Shown piece by piece: positions 28,817-35,852 of a DNA stretch of 64,000 bases. The stretch covers positions 1 to 64,000 of the forward strand of contig DATGEL010000054.1 in the NCBI GenBank assembly GCA_035310145.1. The letters run 5' to 3'. Made by a program: the position numbers and the translations under genes. How positions within the stretch are numbered: position 1 is the stretch's first letter; every line of letters begins with the position of its first letter. This stretch comes from Dehalococcoidia bacterium. GTDB taxonomy: Bacteria > Chloroflexota > Dehalococcoidia > CAUJGQ01. The notes under the pieces were generated by a model. The model was given only the letters and a program-made list of their open reading frames with translations. It made no database searches and was not told the DNA's origin.

Positions 28817-29546
28817 GACGGCTACCTACGAAGAGCAGATGGGAGGGAAGGGCGAAGCTGTGGAGAAGGCGCAGGCCGGGCGCGGCTGCCTGCATCTAGC
28901 TGTGCTCAACGCCGGCGCCTCGAGAGCATCGGATCGTCGATTTGACTCGGCCGGCGCCGCCGTGTGGTGGGTGGACCGAACTCGAACACAGATCTCGGGG
29001 CGGCGTCGAGATGGCACCGCCCCGTTCGTTCATCAGAGGATCGCGCCAGGGCCAACGCACCTTATACGGAAGAGGTAGGCAGTCTGGCAGGCTCCGAGGG
29101 ACCGGACGCTGGTCTGGAAGGCACCGCTGGTGCCGTCTGTGCGCCGGGCGGGGAGCCAGCAGGTTGCCGACCCGCCTGCTCCCTGCGTCGAGCGGACGAA
29201 GCGGCCCCCGCGGCGCAGCCGCGTCACCATCGCACGCGGCGCCGTGCTCCGCGGCGTCGCGTCCTGGGACGAGATCGCGGGCGTTGGCGAGACGCGCCAG
29301 CACGGGTGCGCCGGCTGCCGCGACCTGCCCCACGGCATCCCGCGCACGGCACGTGCAAGCGCGTCTTCACCGCCAGCGACCCCTGCGCCTTGCGGACCGG
29401 TTTCCTCTCCTTAGGGCCGATCGGGCGTTCTCAGCACCCGATCGGTCTGCCTTCTATACCTACAGCATCCTCGTAATCACGACTAATCTTAACAGTTATA
29501 GGCTGACAGCACCCTGCTAATCCCTACTCTGTGCTACACTGGTGCT
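28817..29546. other. 730-bp region without a recognisable gene
   Basis: No frame has protein-family character; the reading frames here are GC-driven. It contains a strong hairpin at 29417-29445. An AT-rich stretch (~29450-29545) leads into the HTH gene and probably holds that gene's promoter, with a possible -10 TACACT at ~29534. It marks the left edge of an accessory island. Confidence 0.5.
29417..29445. terminator. strong hairpin CCGATCGGG/CCCGATCGG
   Basis: A perfect 9-bp stem (29417-29425/29437-29445) with an 11-nt loop. Each arm also contains the self-palindrome CCGATCGG. It may be a terminator or a protein-binding palindrome at the edge of the island. A pyrimidine-rich tract follows, but no T run. 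Confidence 0.4.
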
Positions 29547-29756
29547 ATGATGGCAACCATGACCGACGAACCCTTGCTCACCATTCCCGAAGTCGCCCAG
29601 CGGCTCCGTCTGAACCCGGAGACGGTGCGGCGCTGGCTGCACGACGGTCGCATGCGGGGCTACCGCATCGGCAGCACGCGGGCCGGATGGCGCATCCCGG
29701 AGTCGGAGATCCGCCGCGTGCTCACCGAGGGCACCACACGCCCGGACGGTGCCTGA
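29547..29756 (+). CDS. excisionase-type helix-turn-helix DNA-binding protein
   Basis: A 69-residue protein. L-L-T-I-P-E-V-A-Q-R-L-R-L opens a winged-helix MerR/excisionase-like domain, continuing E-T-V-R-R-W-L-H-D-G-R and Y-R-I-G-S, W-R-I-P-E-S-E-I. Such proteins act as phage excisionases or as small regulators of neighbouring operons. Its stop overlaps the next start (TGATG), so it is translationally coupled to the small gene behind it. It probably regulates the island that follows. Confidence 0.85.
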   Translation: MMATMTDEPLLTIPEVAQRLRLNPETVRRWLHDGRMRGYRIGSTRAGWRIPESEIRRVLTEGTTRPDGA

Positions 29757-29938
29757 TGGTGACGAAAGCCGAGCTGCACGAGGCGATTGAGCAGTTACTG
29801 GAGCCGGCACTGCCGGCGTTCCTGAGGGACTCGCCCCTGGCGGACCCGGAACCGGATGAGCTGGAAGCCATCGCGGGGCTCGATCGCGGCGAGCCCCGCA
29901 TCAGCAACGAGGAGCTTGCGCGTGCGCTCGGCCGGTGA
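29756..29938 (+). CDS. 60-residue acidic protein with antitoxin-like tail
   Basis: A short acidic protein, coupled to the HTH gene by a 1-bp overlap. An amphipathic N-terminal helix (K-A-E-L-H-E-A-I-E-Q-L-L) leads to a Pro/Asp/Glu stretch and the tail L-D-R-G-E-P-R-I-S-N-E-E-L-A-R-A-L. Tails of the form L-x-R-G-E-x(4-5)-E-E-x4-L are common in antitoxins of RelE/ParE toxins. The larger gene at 29966 has a similar tail. The function is inferred only from this shape and context. Confidence 0.6.
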   Translation: MVTKAELHEAIEQLLEPALPAFLRDSPLADPEPDELEAIAGLDRGEPRISNEELARALGR

Positions 29939-29965
29939 GAACCGTCATGGGGAAGAGGTAGGCCA

Positions 29966-30361
29966 ATGAACGGCACAGGATTCGCGCGCGGGAGCTGGTC
30001 CGGGCCAGCGATGCCGGCGAACATCGTACGGTTTCCTGCCAGCAGCTCGGCGCCAAGCGCCAGCGGCACCGGGCCAGCCGCCGTATGGCTCGTCAGCGGC
30101 GTCGTGCTCCTCGGCGTGCTCGCCGTTGGCGTCGCGATCGACATCGCCCTGCGCCTGACTCAGCGCGCCCCCGCCAACGACGCGGACCACGATTCGCTCG
30201 CCAACGTGCCGGTCGACGATGAGGCCGAGACGCCGGAGGAGGCAACCGCCGCGGCGGAAGGGTACGCGGCGCTGGCCCGCGGCGAGGTCGTGCCCTGGGA
30301 GGAGGCCCGGCAGAGCTTGGCGGGCACGAACGGCGCCGCGCAGCCCGCGCACCCCGCGTGA
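29966..30361 (+). CDS. single-membrane-segment protein with antitoxin-like C-terminal tail
   Basis: A 131-residue protein. The N-terminal ~37 residues are Ser/Pro/Ala-rich. One strongly hydrophobic segment (38-62, ending I-D-I-A-L-R) is followed by an acidic linker and the tail E-E-A-T-A-A-A-E-G-Y, then A-L-A-R-G-E-V-V-P-W-E-E-A-R-Q-S-L. That tail has the look of the toxin-neutralising helix of RelB/ParD-type antitoxins. The next gene, a RelE-like toxin, starts inside its stop codon (GTGA overlap), as in toxin-antitoxin operons. A membrane segment in an antitoxin is unusual. It could instead be a separate membrane protein that captured the tail. Confidence 0.6.
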   Translation: MNGTGFARGSWSGPAMPANIVRFPASSSAPSASGTGPAAVWLVSGVVLLGVLAVGVAIDIALRLTQRAPANDADHDSLANVPVDDEAETPEEATAAAEGYAALARGEVVPWEEARQSLAGTNGAAQPAHPA

Positions 30362-30624
30362 GCCGGGCCAGATGGCGACTGCAACTCACCCGCCCGGCCG
30401 AGAAGGCGATGGCCGCGATGCTCGCCCAGGACCGCCCGGCCTTGGAGGCCCGGTTGGAACTGCTCGCGGCCGATGCGACCGAGCGGCTGAACATCCTGAA
30501 GGTGCAGGGCAAAGAAGGTGAGTTCCGGTTGCGCTCCGGCGGCTGGCGGGCAGGCTTCACGCGCGATCCCAGGACGCGCACGGTCACGGTGATCTGGGTC
30601 GAGCAGCGCAAGGACGCGTATTGA
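30358..30624 (+). CDS. RelE/ParE-superfamily toxin-like protein
   Basis: An 88-residue protein from GTG 30358, overlapping the preceding stop by 4 bp. The fold pattern is W-R-L-Q-L-T-R-P-A-E-K, then L-A-A-D-A-T-E-R-L-N-I-L-K-V-Q-G, E-G-E-F-R-L-R-S-G-G-W-R and T-V-T-V-I-W-V-E-Q-R-K-D-A-Y. These match the RelE-type sheet with its basic Arg/Lys residues and terminal R-x-x-x-Y. RelE toxins cut mRNA on ribosomes, whereas ParE relatives poison gyrase; sequence alone cannot decide. The partner is probably one of the two upstream antitoxin-like genes. Confidence 0.78.
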   Translation: MSRARWRLQLTRPAEKAMAAMLAQDRPALEARLELLAADATERLNILKVQGKEGEFRLRSGGWRAGFTRDPRTRTVTVIWVEQRKDAY

Positions 30625-30891
30625 GCGATGGTTACGCCCCGTTTAGCCGCTATCCAAGATCTCCGCATTCGCCCCTGTCTGCCGCCACGCGCCCCACAGC
30701 CGGTGAGAGCGGCGCTGAGCGTCGGCGGCATAAACGGGCGTCGAGTGGCTGTGCATGACAGAACGGCGCTGTCCGCCGACCATGATCGTCACTGGAGCGA
30801 AAGCGGGAGCGAGCTGTCGCGAGGACGCGGGCCGGATCGCACAATAGGGATTCCGTCGAGCTAGTGCTGAAGGTTGCGGTGACGGGAGAAC
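30625..30891. other. intergenic region, no recognisable gene
   Basis: 267 bp between the RelE-like gene and the NYN remnant. I see no coding pattern, promoter or clear hairpin in it. Confidence 0.5.
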
Positions 30892-31200
30892 ATGCGCTTG
30901 GCTGGAGAAGACTCCGCCATCTACCTGCACCCCCCGCCGAATCCACACCTGCTCAAGTGGATGCTGTTCGTCGATGGTGAGAACTTCACTCTCCGGGCGC
31001 AGGAGTTCGCCAAGCAGGATGGCTTCACCTTGCCCCCGGCCCCTACCACGAGCCAGACGTGTTCGTGTGGCTGCTCGGCCAGCAAGCCACGCTCAACCTC
31101 TCGCAGGTTGCACCGACGCCCCTGCAGCCGCATCCGCTGCGCGCGTACTACTACACGACCGCCACGGGCGACACGCAGCGCCTCGAGGGACTGCGTTGGC
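30892..31200 (+). pseudogene. NYN-domain protein remnant, frameshifted and truncated
   Basis: From ATG 30892 one frame gives W-M-L-F-V-D-G-E-N-F-T-L-R-A-Q, the classic opening of a PIN-like NYN (LabA-type) nuclease domain, up to D-G-F-T-L. After the C-rich run near 31033-31040 the domain continues in another frame: P-G-P-Y-H-E-P-D-V-F-V-W-L-L-G, then R-A-Y-Y-Y-T-T-A-T-G-D. It stops looking like the family at about 31190, just before an inverted repeat. The second half of the domain, with the remaining acidic catalytic residues, is missing. This is a decayed gene, possibly cut by an insertion. Confidence 0.75.
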
Positions 31201-31211
31201 CCAGAGCATCG

Positions 31212-31282
31212 CCCCCGTCTCTTCCATACAGCCCTCGATCCGAAGCAGATCTCGGCGCCAACGTGTATGGGAGAGACGGGGG
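31212..31282. repeat. 19-bp inverted repeat
   Basis: Arms 31212-31230 and 31264-31282 are inverted copies with one mismatch (a G:T pair in RNA), separated by 33 bp. They lie exactly where the NYN remnant ends and 26 bp from the next gene's stop. It may be a terminator, a miniature inverted-repeat element or the scar of one. Confidence 0.7.
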
Positions 31283-31308
31283 TCGGGGATTATGCGGGCC
31301 GTTCCGGC

Positions 31309-32058
31309 CTACTGCGCGGCCGGCGTGGCGGTGGCGTTCGGACGTGCTCCGTGGCCGCCGCGCGGACCGCGAAAGGCGAAGCCCCCGAAGGGCAGCGGCC
31401 CGCGGCCGTTCTTGATGCCGTTGACGATGTCCGTCGCCTGCTGCTGCGTAATCGTGCCGGCGCTCACCGCGCTGCTGAGGCAAGACTGTACCGCATCACC
31501 CACCGCATTGCGCAGATCCTGCTCGGTCTTGCCCTTCGCGGAGAGGATGTCGCTCAGCTTCTTGCCGCTCTGCAGGTCGCTGCGGATCTGATCGGGTGTC
31601 TCGCCGGTCACGCTCTGCACGGCCTGCTGGATCTGCGTCTGGCAGCCCTGCAGCGCGGTCATGGCGCCCCTGGCCCCGGCGCGCTCGAAGCCGCCGATGC
31701 CGATCGGAAACTGGCCGTTGGCGATCGCCTGCTTCGCCTGGTCGCCTTCGGCCTGCGTGAGCTGGCCGCTCTGCACGGCCTTGTCGATCTCCTGGTTCGC
31801 CGTCGTCTTCAGCGCCGAGTCGAGGGTGGCGCGGTCGATGTGCAGGTTCGCGGCCAGGTCGTTCAGGAACTGGTCGACGCGCTGGCTCATCTGCGCCTTG
31901 CGCTGGGCGCCCGCGGCCGGTGTGGGCGAGGCCTGGGCAGCGGCGCCGCTGCCGCCGCCCGTCTGCGCCATGGCGACGCCGCCAATCACCGCGGCGCCCA
32001 GGGTGACCACGCCGGCGACCGCACCGAACACCGCCCAGCGTCTCGTGCCGTTAAACAT
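31309..32058 (-). CDS. secreted helical-repeat protein of unknown function
   Basis: About 249 residues from ATG 32058, which has GAGGAG 9 nt upstream. An in-frame ATG 21 codons earlier is less likely. A signal/anchor segment (~7-29, ending V-A-M-A-Q-T) is followed by a Ser/Pro/Thr/Ala-rich linker. Helical segments then carry recurring G-x-L/I-T-Q-x-Q/E motifs (for example S-G-Q-L-T-Q-A-E and A-G-T-I-T-Q-Q-Q). The C-terminus is Gly/Arg/Pro-rich. I do not recognise a named family. It lies downstream of a two-component system on the same strand and may be its target. Confidence 0.75.
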   Translation of the reverse strand: MFNGTRRWAVFGAVAGVVTLGAAVIGGVAMAQTGGGSGAAAQASPTPAAGAQRKAQMSQRVDQFLNDLAANLHIDRATLDSALKTTANQEIDKAVQSGQLTQAEGDQAKQAIANGQFPIGIGGFERAGARGAMTALQGCQTQIQQAVQSVTGETPDQIRSDLQSGKKLSDILSAKGKTEQDLRNAVGDAVQSCLSSAVSAGTITQQQATDIVNGIKNGRGPLPFGGFAFRGPRGGHGARPNATATPAAQ

Positions 32059-32152
32059 TGCCTCCGTCTCCTCGAGCTGCGCCAGGTTGCGCCGTGCCTC
32101 CCGTCCCTGCGTGATGGCCACGTTCCGGGCGGCGCTCGCAGCTCACATCTGC

Positions 32153-32209
32153 AGCTTCGCCGGCGAAGCTGAGTTGCGACTGAAGATTTTCTTAAGGCGA
32201 TGTAAGTTC
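32153..32209 (-). promoter_or_regulatory. candidate operator and palindrome upstream of the secreted protein
   Basis: A perfect 18-bp palindrome AGCTTCGCCGGCGAAGCT lies at 32153-32170. Upstream, on the minus strand, TTACAT and TTAAGA half-sites are spaced 10 nt apart (~32191-32208), as expected for tandem OmpR-family regulator binding. The adjacent response regulator is a natural candidate. No promoter can be fixed with confidence. Confidence 0.35.
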
Positions 32210-32236
32210 TGGGGGCGGGGCGCCGGCCGTGGCGCG

Positions 32237-33790
32237 TCAGTCGGCGCCGGCCACCAGCTCGGGCTGCGCGGCAGCCGCGGTGGCCGGCGGGCTGGGCTGC
32301 GCGGGCAACGTCACCGTGAAGGTGCTGCCGGCTCCCGGCCGGCTCTCCACCCCGATCGTGCCGTCCAGCTCGTGCACAATCCAGGCGGCGATCGCGAGGC
32401 CGAGTCCGGTGCCCTCGCCGTGGCGCGACGGATCGGCGCGATAAAAGCGGTCGAAGATGCGGCGCTGATCCGCCTCGGCGATGCCGACGCCCGTATCGCT
32501 AACGGCCACGCGCAGCGTGCCGTGCTCGAACGATGGCGCGATCGTGACCAGGCCGCCGGCCGGGGTGTATTTGAGCGCGTTGTCCACGAGGATGAAGAAC
32601 AGCTGCAGCAGGTGGTCGCGGTCGCCGGCGACCTTCGCGGCGACGCTGCCGGCAAGATCCAGCTGCACATGTCCGTTGAGCCACGTGGCTTTCTGCAGCA
32701 CTTCCTCGAGCACCGGCTGGACCTCCACCGGCCGCTTCTGGATGTGCAGGCCGCTGTCGGCCCGCGCCAGCGCCAGCAGACTGGCGACCAGGCGGCTCAT
32801 GCGCTCGGTCTCGGAGGCGATGTCGGCCAGCGCCTCCTGCTGGTCGGGGCTGGCGGCGGGCGCGTCGAGCGAGAGCAGCTCGACGTTGCCGCGAATCGTG
32901 GTCAGCGGCGTGCGCAGCTCGTGCGAGGCGTCGGCGACGAAGCGGCGCTGCGCGTCGAGTGCACGGCGTTGCTGCTCGTGCGCGGCGTCCAGGCCGTCAA
33001 GCATCGTGTTGAAGGTGCTGGCGAGGCGCCCGACCTCGTCGTCCGGTCCGCGGTAGGCGACACGGCGCTTGAAGTCCTGCTTGCGGCCGACGCGCTGCGC
33101 CTCCATCGTCAGGCGGTCGATCGGTCTGAGGGCGCCGCGCGCCAGCAGATAGCCCGCGCCGGCGGCCAGCGCCAGCGCGGCGATCGAGCCCAGCAGCAGG
33201 ATGAAGCGCATGTGGCCGAGCGTCTTTTCGACATCCGTGAGCGGGCGAGCGAACTGAATGACATAGGACGTCGTCGCCGAGGGGGCGGCGTCGCCGGCGG
33301 CTGGCCGGGAAGCGACGTTGAGCGGTTGCACGAATACCCGCAGATCGACGCCCTTGACCGTCAGCGTCGTGAAGCGCCGTGAGGACGGCTTCGGCGGCGG
33401 CAGCTTTTCGCCGTTCAGATTGGCCGAGCAGTAGAGGATATTGCCCTGGCTGTCGTTGATCTGCGTGAGGATCGTCGGATCGCCCAGCCGGTCATCGAGA
33501 AAACTCAGCGCCTGCCTGGCCGCTCGCGACGCGTCGCTGCCGGTCGCCGGCGTGCCCGCTCCGCAGTTCGAGGGAGGTAACGGCGGCATGCGCAGCAGCA
33601 GGGCGCCGTCGGCGGCGCGCGGCCCGGCCGACGGGACATAGGCGAGGCGGCCGGAGCGCGCCTGCAGCGAACGGTCGATCTCGCTGCGCAGGCTGCGCGC
33701 GGTCCAGAAGTAGAGCACACCGCCGAGCACCAGCAGCGTGACTGCCAGCACCGCCGTGTACAGCAGCGTCAGCCGCAGCCGGATCGACAT
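32237..33790 (-). CDS. sensor histidine kinase (HAMP, HisKA, HATPase)
   Basis: A 517-residue sensor kinase. TM1 is ~7-29 and an extracytoplasmic sensor domain (~33-190) contains a Cys pair. TM2 is ~195-218, followed by HAMP and a HisKA domain with phospho-acceptor His290 in D-A-S-H-E-L-R-T-P-L-T. The ATP-binding domain shows D-N-A-L-K-Y-T, D-T-G-V-G-I and G-T-G-L-G-L-A. It follows the response regulator by 13 bp on the same strand. The stimulus is unknown. Confidence 0.95.
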   Translation of the reverse strand: MSIRLRLTLLYTAVLAVTLLVLGGVLYFWTARSLRSEIDRSLQARSGRLAYVPSAGPRAADGALLLRMPPLPPSNCGAGTPATGSDASRAARQALSFLDDRLGDPTILTQINDSQGNILYCSANLNGEKLPPPKPSSRRFTTLTVKGVDLRVFVQPLNVASRPAAGDAAPSATTSYVIQFARPLTDVEKTLGHMRFILLLGSIAALALAAGAGYLLARGALRPIDRLTMEAQRVGRKQDFKRRVAYRGPDDEVGRLASTFNTMLDGLDAAHEQQRRALDAQRRFVADASHELRTPLTTIRGNVELLSLDAPAASPDQQEALADIASETERMSRLVASLLALARADSGLHIQKRPVEVQPVLEEVLQKATWLNGHVQLDLAGSVAAKVAGDRDHLLQLFFILVDNALKYTPAGGLVTIAPSFEHGTLRVAVSDTGVGIAEADQRRIFDRFYRADPSRHGEGTGLGLAIAAWIVHELDGTIGVESRPGAGSTFTVTLPAQPSPPATAAAAQPELVAGAD

Positions 33791-33803
33791 CGCGGTTCCT
33801 GAG

Positions 33804-34511
33804 CTAGCGGACTTTCTCCGCGCTGGGCGTTTTCAGCACATAGCCGGCGCCCCGCATCGTGTGAATCAGCCGCGGCTCGCCGGCGGCCTCAAGCTTCTGC
33901 CGCAGGTAGCCCACGTAGACTTCCAGCACGTTCGATTCGCCGCTGTAATCGTAGCCCCAGACCTGGTCCATGATCACATCCCGCGTCAAGACCTGGCGGG
34001 GATGGCGCATGAACAGCGAGAGCAGTTGGTACTCCTTGGTGCTGAGGGCGATCGTGCGCTCACCACGCGCCGCCTCGCGCGTGGCGGTGTCGAGTATCAG
34101 GTCTTCGAACTTGTACTGGCGCGGCTCGGCGTTCGCCTGGGCTCGCCGCAGCAGCACGCGCACACGCGCGAGCAACTCCTGCAAGGCGAAGGGCTTCACG
34201 AGATAATCGTCGGCGCCTTCATCCAGGCCGCGCACGCGGTCGTCGATCTCGTCGCGGGCGGTCAGCATCAGGATCGGCGTCTCGCCGGCGGCGCGCAGCC
34301 GGCGGCAAACCTCGTAGCCGTCGAGATCGGGCAGCATCAGGTCAAGGACGACGAGATCGGGAGGCTCGTCGCGGGCGCCGCTCAGCCCCGCCGTCGCGGT
34401 CAGCGCCGTGCGCACGCTGTAGCCCTCGTACGACAGCGCCCGCCGCAGCAGGCTGACGATCTTGGCGTCGTCATCGATCACGAGGATCGCCGGGCGTTGT
34501 GCCGTGCTCAT
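33804..34511 (-). CDS. OmpR/PhoB-family response regulator
   Basis: A 235-residue regulator. The receiver domain has acidic V-I-D-D-D-A, phospho-acceptor Asp57 (V-V-L-D-L-M-L-P) and the conserved Lys in Y-L-V-K-P-F. The C-terminal winged-helix domain contains L-S-T-K-E-Y-Q-L-L and ends with H-T-M-R-G-A-G-Y-V-L. It is the first gene of the two-component operon. The closest-looking groups are the MprA/TcrX-type regulators, which often control envelope stress genes, but that link is inference. Confidence 0.95.
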   Translation of the reverse strand: MSTAQRPAILVIDDDAKIVSLLRRALSYEGYSVRTALTATAGLSGARDEPPDLVVLDLMLPDLDGYEVCRRLRAAGETPILMLTARDEIDDRVRGLDEGADDYLVKPFALQELLARVRVLLRRAQANAEPRQYKFEDLILDTATREAARGERTIALSTKEYQLLSLFMRHPRQVLTRDVIMDQVWGYDYSGESNVLEVYVGYLRQKLEAAGEPRLIHTMRGAGYVLKTPSAEKVR

Positions 34512-34631
34512 CGCCTCACCGCCGCGTGCCCGGTCTCAAATCGCAAGCTTCATGCTTCACGCTAGCCTCAAAACCTTAGAGCAGGCTGAGAGCGGCGCGT
34601 CTGCCGCACAGGTGGCTGTGCCAATGAGAAA

Positions 34632-34667
34632 AGCACCAGGGCCGCCCGCACGGACGGCCCTGGTGCT
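34632..34667 (-). terminator. Rho-independent terminator of the thioredoxin-like gene
   Basis: On the minus strand AGCACCAGGGCCG pairs perfectly with CGGCCCTGGTGCT (13 bp, 10-nt loop) and TTTTCTC follows. It lies 18 bp after the stop at 34685 and is the strongest terminator in the window. Confidence 0.9.
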
Positions 34668-34684
34668 GCGTGGCGCGGCGTGCG

Positions 34685-35260
34685 TTACTTCGTCGCCGCT
34701 TCCAACTTGCCGGTGATCTCGTCGATCGTGGCGTCGCGCCAGCCCGCCCAGACGGGGCCGCGGCGGAACTTGCGCAGGTCGTCCGCGGCCTCCTCACGCG
34801 TGCGCGTGCCGACGATGTCGCGCATCTGCGAGATCTCCTGGTTCGCCTTCTCCGGCCGCTCGTGCCAGACCAGCACCTGGTCCATGTTGCCGGTGAAGAA
34901 CAGGGCGCAGGGGATCGACTGGAACTCGCCCTTGTTGAGGTAGGCGTTCATGATGTCGAGGTTCTTGTCGCGCGGCAGCGCCTTGAACTCGATGCCCGCC
35001 GCCTCGGCCAGCCGCGCCAGCACGGGCAGGCCGCGGTAAACGTCGGGACACCAGTCCTCGCCGAGCACCAGCAGCTTCTTTGGCCCGTTCGGCTTGGCGG
35101 CCACCGCCTGCAGCCGCTTCTTCGCCGCGTCCGACACCTTCGTGTTCTCGTAGTTGTCCTTGAACTCGTCCAGGTTCTTCTCCGCCTGGGCGATGAAGCC
35201 GTCGTACGACAACGCTGAGGCGTACCGCTCGGGTGAGACCACCTGCTGCTTCGTTACCAC
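34685..35260 (-). CDS. thioredoxin-like protein (Thioredoxin_9 type)
   Basis: A 191-residue protein from GTG 35260, with a GGAGGAAAG ribosome binding site. A helical N-terminus is followed by a thioredoxin fold with G-E-D-W-C-P-D-V-Y-R. Only the first active-site Cys is present, as is usual for this subgroup. I-P-C-A-L-F-F supplies a second Cys near the cis-Pro site. The role is probably redox or thiol handling in the cytoplasm, since there is no signal peptide. The gene has its own terminator and is monocistronic. Confidence 0.85.
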   Translation of the reverse strand: MVTKQQVVSPERYASALSYDGFIAQAEKNLDEFKDNYENTKVSDAAKKRLQAVAAKPNGPKKLLVLGEDWCPDVYRGLPVLARLAEAAGIEFKALPRDKNLDIMNAYLNKGEFQSIPCALFFTGNMDQVLVWHERPEKANQEISQMRDIVGTRTREEAADDLRKFRRGPVWAGWRDATIDEITGKLEAATK

Positions 35261-35407
35261 TGTGCTTTCCTCCGTCCTATATCGCGCGACATGCAACGCC
35301 GCCGGCCGGCCCGTGGCCGCCGCAGACAGTGTAGCCACGGCGGCAACGAAACGTAAGCCGCTATACGCGGAATAGTCGCCTTGCAGTATTCTGGCGGCGC
35401 GACAACG

Positions 35408-35812
35408 TCAGCGAGTTACCCAGCTTTCCAGCCGCTCGGCGAGGGCCAGCACCGCCTCGGCGTCCGCCTCGCGCCCGCCGCTGGAGAGGATCGCGGTCGC
35501 CGTGTTGAGCACGGCCTGGCGCATGATGCGCGTGTCGCGCACGCCGGAGGACGCCGCGTAGGGCGCGCCCGCCTCGGAGAATGAGGAGAACGATCGATCG
35601 GCCTCCGCCTCGACCTCGATCGTGCGCACGAAACCGGCCTTGTCGAGACCGACGCGCACCAGCGTGCCCTCGCCGGGAACCTGCGGCGGCGGGTCGGCGT
35701 AACGCGAGAGGTTCAGCCAGCTCTCCCGCCCGGCGAGCAGGAAGCCGCGCGGGTTCGCCGCCTCGATCACGCCGCTGATCTCCTCGACGACCGGATTGCT
35801 CGCGGGCGGCAT
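35408..35812 (-). CDS. small OB-like protein of unknown function
   Basis: A 134-residue protein with two visible parts. The N-terminal ~70 residues look like a small beta-barrel (V-I-E-A-A-N-P-R-G-F-L-L, W-L-N-L-S-R-Y, V-R-V-G-L-D-K-A-G-F-V). The C-terminal helix segment (R-I-M-R-Q-A-V-L-N-T-A-T and A-L-A-E-R-L-E-S-W) follows an acidic linker. The barrel-plus-helix layout resembles small nucleic-acid-binding proteins of mobile or plasmid origin, but I do not recognise the family. It lies 40 bp downstream of mazG on the same strand. Confidence 0.65.
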   Translation of the reverse strand: MPPASNPVVEEISGVIEAANPRGFLLAGRESWLNLSRYADPPPQVPGEGTLVRVGLDKAGFVRTIEVEAEADRSFSSFSEAGAPYAASSGVRDTRIMRQAVLNTATAILSSGGREADAEAVLALAERLESWVTR

Positions 35813-35852
35813 CGCTCTCCCTCACGGCGCTGGGGTGCAAGCGGGCGGCAGC

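Noticed and set aside
28896-29347. Two minus-strand frames in the gene-free region
   Set aside because: No ribosome binding site, no domain, and Arg/Pro/Ala composition like non-coding GC-rich DNA.
28790-31275. A 14-nt word shared in inverted orientation between the lgt terminator and the IR at 31264
   Set aside because: Matches of this length are expected several times by chance in 64 kb, so it is not evidence of a common element.
34685-35260. Missing second active-site Cys in the thioredoxin-like protein as a defect, or as a hidden selenocysteine
   Set aside because: A single Cys is usual for this subgroup and there is no in-frame TGA at that position.
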